Source of the DNA: Clostridiales bacterium
Lineage (GTDB): Bacteria > Bacillota > Clostridia > Lachnospirales > Lachnospiraceae
Direction: 5' to 3'
Assembly: GCA_020859965.1 (NCBI GenBank)
Contig: JAJBVF010000542.1
Location: 1-6,145 of the forward strand
DNA: 6,145 bases
Shown: positions 3,568 through 6,145 of the stretch, piece by piece
Layout of the letters: every line of letters starts with the position of its first letter
Numbering within the stretch: the first letter of the stretch is position 1
The notes under the pieces: model-generated
What the model was told of the DNA's origin: nothing
What the model saw: the letters and a program-made list of their open reading frames with translations, nothing else
Database searches by the model: none
Made by a program: the position numbers and the translations under genes

Positions 3568-4881
3568 TCAATCAGTCAGGAATCCTCTGTAATTTCGAAC
3601 TACCATCTGTGATTCAATCTGCTTCAATGTCTCAAGAATAACACCGACTATAATGATGATGGATGTACCACCAAAAGACACCGATGCTCCGAAAATACCA
3701 TTGAAGAAAATCGGAATAATCACTACGATCAGCAGGCCCACAGCCCCAATGAATACCAGGTTCCCAAGTACCTTGTTCAGGTACTCAGTCGTTGGCTTGC
3801 CCGGACGAATACCAGGGATAAAGCCGCCCTGCTTCTTGATATTATCAGCTACCTCAATCGGATTAAATGTGATCGAAGTGTAGAAATATGCGAAGAAAAC
3901 AATCAGTACAATATACAAGATCAGGCCGATTGAATATTCCGGGTGGCTCAGATTGAACCAGTTATTCTGGCTGAGCATACTTACAATCGTCGAAGCGATA
4001 CCGCTCGTACTGATTCCCGCAAAGGAGATCACCATCGACGGAATCGACATCAGCGAGGATGCAAAGATAACCGGAATAACACCAGCGGTATTTACCTTCA
4101 GCGGAATGTGTGTAGACTGTCCGCCTACCAGTTTTCTGCCCTGCATCTTCTTAGCATACTGAACCGGAATTCTCCGCTCACCATCATTCAGGAAGATGAC
4201 AAGAACTACGGTCAGAAGAACCACTGCAAGAATGATCACCGCTGCCAGAGCGCCTCTTGCGATTGTCTTGCCTTTGACAAACATTTCAAACAGGCTGACA
4301 AAATCGGACGGAATGCTGGAAAGGATGTTAATCATCAGGACGATGGAAATGCCGTTTCCAACTCCATTTTCCGTAATACGCTCACCAATCCACATCAGGA
4401 GCGTACTTCCTGCAACAAGCGCCACAATTACTGTAATACAGTTGAGCGCATTGAACTCTTCAAGAAGTCCGCTTCTGCCAAAACCGATCGTCATGGCTAT
4501 ACTTTCAATAAGAGCAAGTCCTACTGTCGTATAGCGTGTAATTGCAGTAATCTTCTTTCTGCCGTCCTCTCCATCTCTGTGCATCTCTTCCAGTGCCGGG
4601 ATGGCGATCGTGAGAAGCTGTATAATGATGGATGAAGTAATGTACGGTGTGATACTCAATGCGAAAATAGACATATTCTCAAATGAGCCACCCGTAAATG
4701 CCGAAAAGAAGTTGAACGCATCATTGGAATACGATGAAAACCATGACGCGAAATAATCTCTGTCTACTCCCGGCACCGGCAGCTGTGAGCCAAAACGGAT
4801 CACAAGCATCATGAGGAAGGTGTAGAAAATCTTTTTTCGGATATCCTTGATCCGAAATGCATTTTTGAGTGTCTCGAGCAT
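3568..4881 (-). CDS. secY: Preprotein translocase channel subunit SecY
   Basis: Forms the protein-conducting channel with SecE and SecG in the cytoplasmic membrane, used by SecA and by translating ribosomes. The 437-residue length and alternating hydrophobic segments fit the usual ten transmembrane helices. Recognisable motifs include IRFGSQLPVPGVD after helix 1 (28-40), the helix 2 region ITPYITSSIIIQLL (77-90), GERITENGVGNGIS (166-179), the cytosolic loop ERRIPVQYAKK (235-245) and the NPIEVADN...GGFIPGIRPGKPT loop (340-364), which contains the conserved arginine used in SecA and ribosome contact. The start at 4881-4879 is one base after the rplO stop, with a 9-base Shine-Dalgarno match inside rplO. 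Intact, nothing missing. Confidence 0.99.
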   Translation of the reverse strand: MLETLKNAFRIKDIRKKIFYTFLMMLVIRFGSQLPVPGVDRDYFASWFSSYSNDAFNFFSAFTGGSFENMSIFALSITPYITSSIIIQLLTIAIPALEEMHRDGEDGRKKITAITRYTTVGLALIESIAMTIGFGRSGLLEEFNALNCITVIVALVAGSTLLMWIGERITENGVGNGISIVLMINILSSIPSDFVSLFEMFVKGKTIARGALAAVIILAVVLLTVVLVIFLNDGERRIPVQYAKKMQGRKLVGGQSTHIPLKVNTAGVIPVIFASSLMSIPSMVISFAGISTSGIASTIVSMLSQNNWFNLSHPEYSIGLILYIVLIVFFAYFYTSITFNPIEVADNIKKQGGFIPGIRPGKPTTEYLNKVLGNLVFIGAVGLLIVVIIPIFFNGIFGASVSFGGTSIIIIVGVILETLKQIESQMVVRNYRGFLTD

Positions 4882-4882
4882 C

Positions 4883-5323
4883 TTAGATCACCTCTGCTTT
4901 TCCACCGAGCTCCTCGATCTTATTCTTTGCGCTCTCACTGAATGCATTGACCTGTACGGTCAGCTTCTTTGTGAGCGTACCATTTCCAAGTACCTTCACG
5001 CCGTCTTTTTTGTCCTTGATAATGCCGTTCTCAATCAGCGTATCAATTGTCACTACTGTATCATTGTCGAACACTTCCAGTGCACTGATATTGCAAGCAG
5101 CGATATCCAGAGAATTTCTGTTTTTGAATCCTCTCTTGGGAATACGTCTGTACAACGGCATCTGGCCGCCCTCGAACCCGATTCTCGGAGCTCCGGAACG
5201 TGCCTTCTGGCCCTTATGACCTTTGCCGGCTGTCTTTCCATTTCCTGAACCATGTCCGCGTCCGCGTCTGAAATTATTGCTGTGAACGCTGCCCTCAGCC
5301 GGGCTCAAATTTGATAAATCCAT
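4883..5323 (-). CDS. rplO: 50S ribosomal protein L15 (uL15)
   Basis: Large-subunit protein that binds 23S rRNA with a long glycine- and arginine-rich N-terminal extension and assembles at an intermediate stage of 50S formation. It has 146 residues, the usual length. Residues 1-10 (MDLSNLSPAE) and the flexible segment at 19-44 (RRGRGHGSGNGKTAGKGHKG) are characteristic. The globular part ends with VKVLGNGTLTKKLTVQVNAF (109-128) and an amphipathic helix SESAKNKIEELGG, which matches the L15 signature region. The start has an AAAGGAGG site 6 bases upstream. The gene's last codons contain the secY ribosome binding site, so the two are probably translationally coupled. Confidence 0.98.
   Translation of the reverse strand: MDLSNLSPAEGSVHSNNFRRGRGHGSGNGKTAGKGHKGQKARSGAPRIGFEGGQMPLYRRIPKRGFKNRNSLDIAACNISALEVFDNDTVVTIDTLIENGIIKDKKDGVKVLGNGTLTKKLTVQVNAFSESAKNKIEELGGKAEVI
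4886..4894 (-). promoter_or_regulatory. Extended Shine-Dalgarno of secY inside rplO
   Basis: GAGGTGATC on the transcribed strand matches the 3' end of 16S rRNA over 9 bases and lies just upstream of the rplO stop, with TAAG between it and the secY ATG. This is the longest such match in the window, consistent with coupled and strong initiation of the membrane protein. Confidence 0.85.
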
Positions 5324-5392
5324 GTTGAACCTCCTTTATTTGTTCCGATCCACAACGTGAACCGAGAACGCAGGCCGTCGCACGATATGCTG

Positions 5393-5408
5393 GCATGCTT
5401 TTTCATGC
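5393..5408 (-). other. Small hairpin in the rpmD-rplO spacer
   Basis: The 136-base spacer between rpmD and rplO contains GCATG (5393-5397) and CATGC (5404-5408), a 5-bp stem with a 6-base loop that is A-rich on the transcribed strand. No promoter or terminator was recognised here. The stem is short and may be chance. Confidence 0.25.
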
Positions 5409-5459
5409 GGCGGCTCTCTGTACAGGTCTCATACATTCGCATTGCAAATATATGGAATT

Positions 5460-5642
5460 CTATGCCTCTTCTACTTTTACCAGATGAGCAACCTGTGCAA
5501 CCATACCTTTTACCGCATCGTTATTCGGAAGCTCTACTGTCTTGTGCATCTTCGTAAGGCCGAGTGCCTTAACCGTCGCACGATGCTTCGGAATTGCACC
5601 AATCGGCGACTTTACCAATGTAACCTTTAACTTGTCTGCCAT
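5460..5642 (-). CDS. rpmD: 50S ribosomal protein L30 (uL30)
   Basis: Small large-subunit protein of 60 residues, typical of bacterial L30 of the short form. The sequence LKVTLVKSPIGAIPKHRATVK is diagnostic, followed by the conserved ALGLTKMHKTVELPNN and a C-terminal helix and strand (AVKGMVAQVAHLVKVEE). The start at 5642-5640 has GGAGG 6 bases upstream. It lies 48 bases after rpsE and 136 bases before rplO, in the standard spc operon order. L30 is missing from some bacterial lineages, but it is intact here. Confidence 0.97.
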   Translation of the reverse strand: MADKLKVTLVKSPIGAIPKHRATVKALGLTKMHKTVELPNNDAVKGMVAQVAHLVKVEEA

Positions 5643-5667
5643 GAGTGACCTCCATTTCCTGTTCCAG

Positions 5668-5684
5668 GATTCACACAGTGAACC
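5668..5684 (-). other. Tight hairpin between rpsE and rpmD
   Basis: On the transcribed strand GGTTCAC (5684-5678) pairs with GTGAATC (5674-5668), with one G-U pair, around a 3-base loop. It starts 7 bases after the rpsE stop and ends 15 bases before the rpmD ribosome binding site. No U-tract follows, so it would not terminate. Confidence 0.35.
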
Positions 5685-5690
5685 GGAAAA

Positions 5691-6145
5691 TTAACCAAGA
5701 ATCTCTTCTACCGATTTGCCGCGAAGTCTCGCTACCTCTTCCGGAGACTTCATCTGCTTCAGTGCCTCCAGTGTAGCCAGAACCACGTTCTGCTTGTTGT
5801 TTGAGCCAAGTGACTTCGTACGGATGTTCTTAACACCAGCAGTGTTCAGAACGTCACGAACCGGACCTCCGGCGATGATTCCAGTACCTTCTGGAGCCTT
5901 CTTCAGCAGAACGCTCGCGCCGCCAAATTTGCCGATCATATCATGCGGTACGCTTCCATCCTCTGTCATCGGTATGGAAATCAGTTTCTTCATTGCATCC
6001 TCTTTGCCCTTGCGGATTGCCTCCGGGATTTCTACAGCTTTGCCAAGCCCGGCTCCCACATGGCCGTTGCCATCGCCGACTACAACAAGAGCGGTAAAAC
6101 GCATGTTACGTCCACCCTTTACTGTCTTGGATACACGCTTAATTG
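5691..6145 (-). CDS. rpsE: 30S ribosomal protein S5 (uS5), C-terminal part, cut by window edge
   Basis: 30S protein near the mRNA entry channel and the decoding region, important for accuracy and mRNA unwinding. About 150 codons are visible, reading IKRVSKTVKGGRNMRF at the edge; roughly the first 15-20 residues lie outside, given a usual length near 168. The ATG at 6104 is internal and not the start. The S5 RNA-binding domain signature (GGRNMRFTALVVVGDGNGHV) and the second domain (GTGIIAGGPVRDVLNTAGVK, then RTKSLGSNNKQNVVLATLEAL) are both present. The C-terminus ARLRGKSVEEILG is normal. It precedes rpmD by 48 bases, as expected for the spc operon. Confidence 0.97.
   Translation of the reverse strand, partial: IKRVSKTVKGGRNMRFTALVVVGDGNGHVGAGLGKAVEIPEAIRKGKEDAMKKLISIPMTEDGSVPHDMIGKFGGASVLLKKAPEGTGIIAGGPVRDVLNTAGVKNIRTKSLGSNNKQNVVLATLEALKQMKSPEEVARLRGKSVEEILG

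Noticed and set aside
3943..4635. Long plus-strand open frame (230 codons) opposite secY
   Set aside because: It mirrors the codon pattern of secY and its product is a low-complexity, polar sequence with no family features.
3406..5398. Shared 12-mer GCATGCCAGCAT at 3406-3417 and, on the other strand, at 5387-5398
   Set aside because: About one such 12-base match is expected by chance in a 6-kb window, and the copies have opposite orientation relative to the genes.
5305..5442. Minus-strand 45-codon open frame starting MRMYETCTESRR in the rpmD-rplO spacer and overlapping rplO
   Set aside because: No ribosome binding site precedes its ATG, it overlaps the rplO start out of frame, and the product is unrecognised.

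Overview
This window is a stretch of the conserved S10-spc-alpha ribosomal protein cluster of a low-to-moderate GC Gram-positive bacterium. All credible genes lie on the minus strand, so transcription runs from position 6145 towards 1. The gene order is rpsE (partial), rpmD, rplO, secY, adk, map, a KOW-domain gene, infA, rpmJ, rpsM, rpsK (partial). Three things point to Clostridia: the KOW-domain gene between map and infA, an adenylate kinase with a four-cysteine zinc lid, and strong GGAGG ribosome binding sites. The protein sequences look like those of Lachnospiraceae. That family assignment is a judgement from memory of such sequences, not a search result.

Region by region: 6145-4883 holds the end of the spc operon's ribosomal part (S5, L30, L15). 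4881-3568 is the SecY translocon channel, whose start is one base after the rplO stop. 3567-3380 is a 188-base spacer with a long hairpin followed by a degenerate terminator-like hairpin. 3379-1978 holds adk and map, separated by one base. 1977-1858 is a spacer with a stem that includes the map stop codon. 1857-1226 holds the KOW protein and IF-1. 1225-1104 is a compact control region: a sigma-A-type promoter whose 17-base spacer is filled by a perfect 16-bp palindrome, then a terminator hairpin with a competing stem, then rpmJ. 989-557 is a 433-base gene-free stretch with several perfect inverted repeats ahead of rpsM. rpsM and the first 39 codons of rpsK follow.

The genes form a growth-linked unit: ribosomal proteins of both subunits, the membrane channel used by ribosomes, nucleotide supply (Adk), N-terminal methionine removal (Map) and initiation (IF-1). 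The coding part is ordinary. No mobile element, CRISPR array, tRNA or clearly new protein system is present. The interest lies in the non-coding DNA, above all the infA-rpmJ and rpmJ-rpsM spacers, which look like regulatory points that could separate expression of the alpha-operon genes from the spc operon upstream. All regulatory readings are inferences from sequence pairing.
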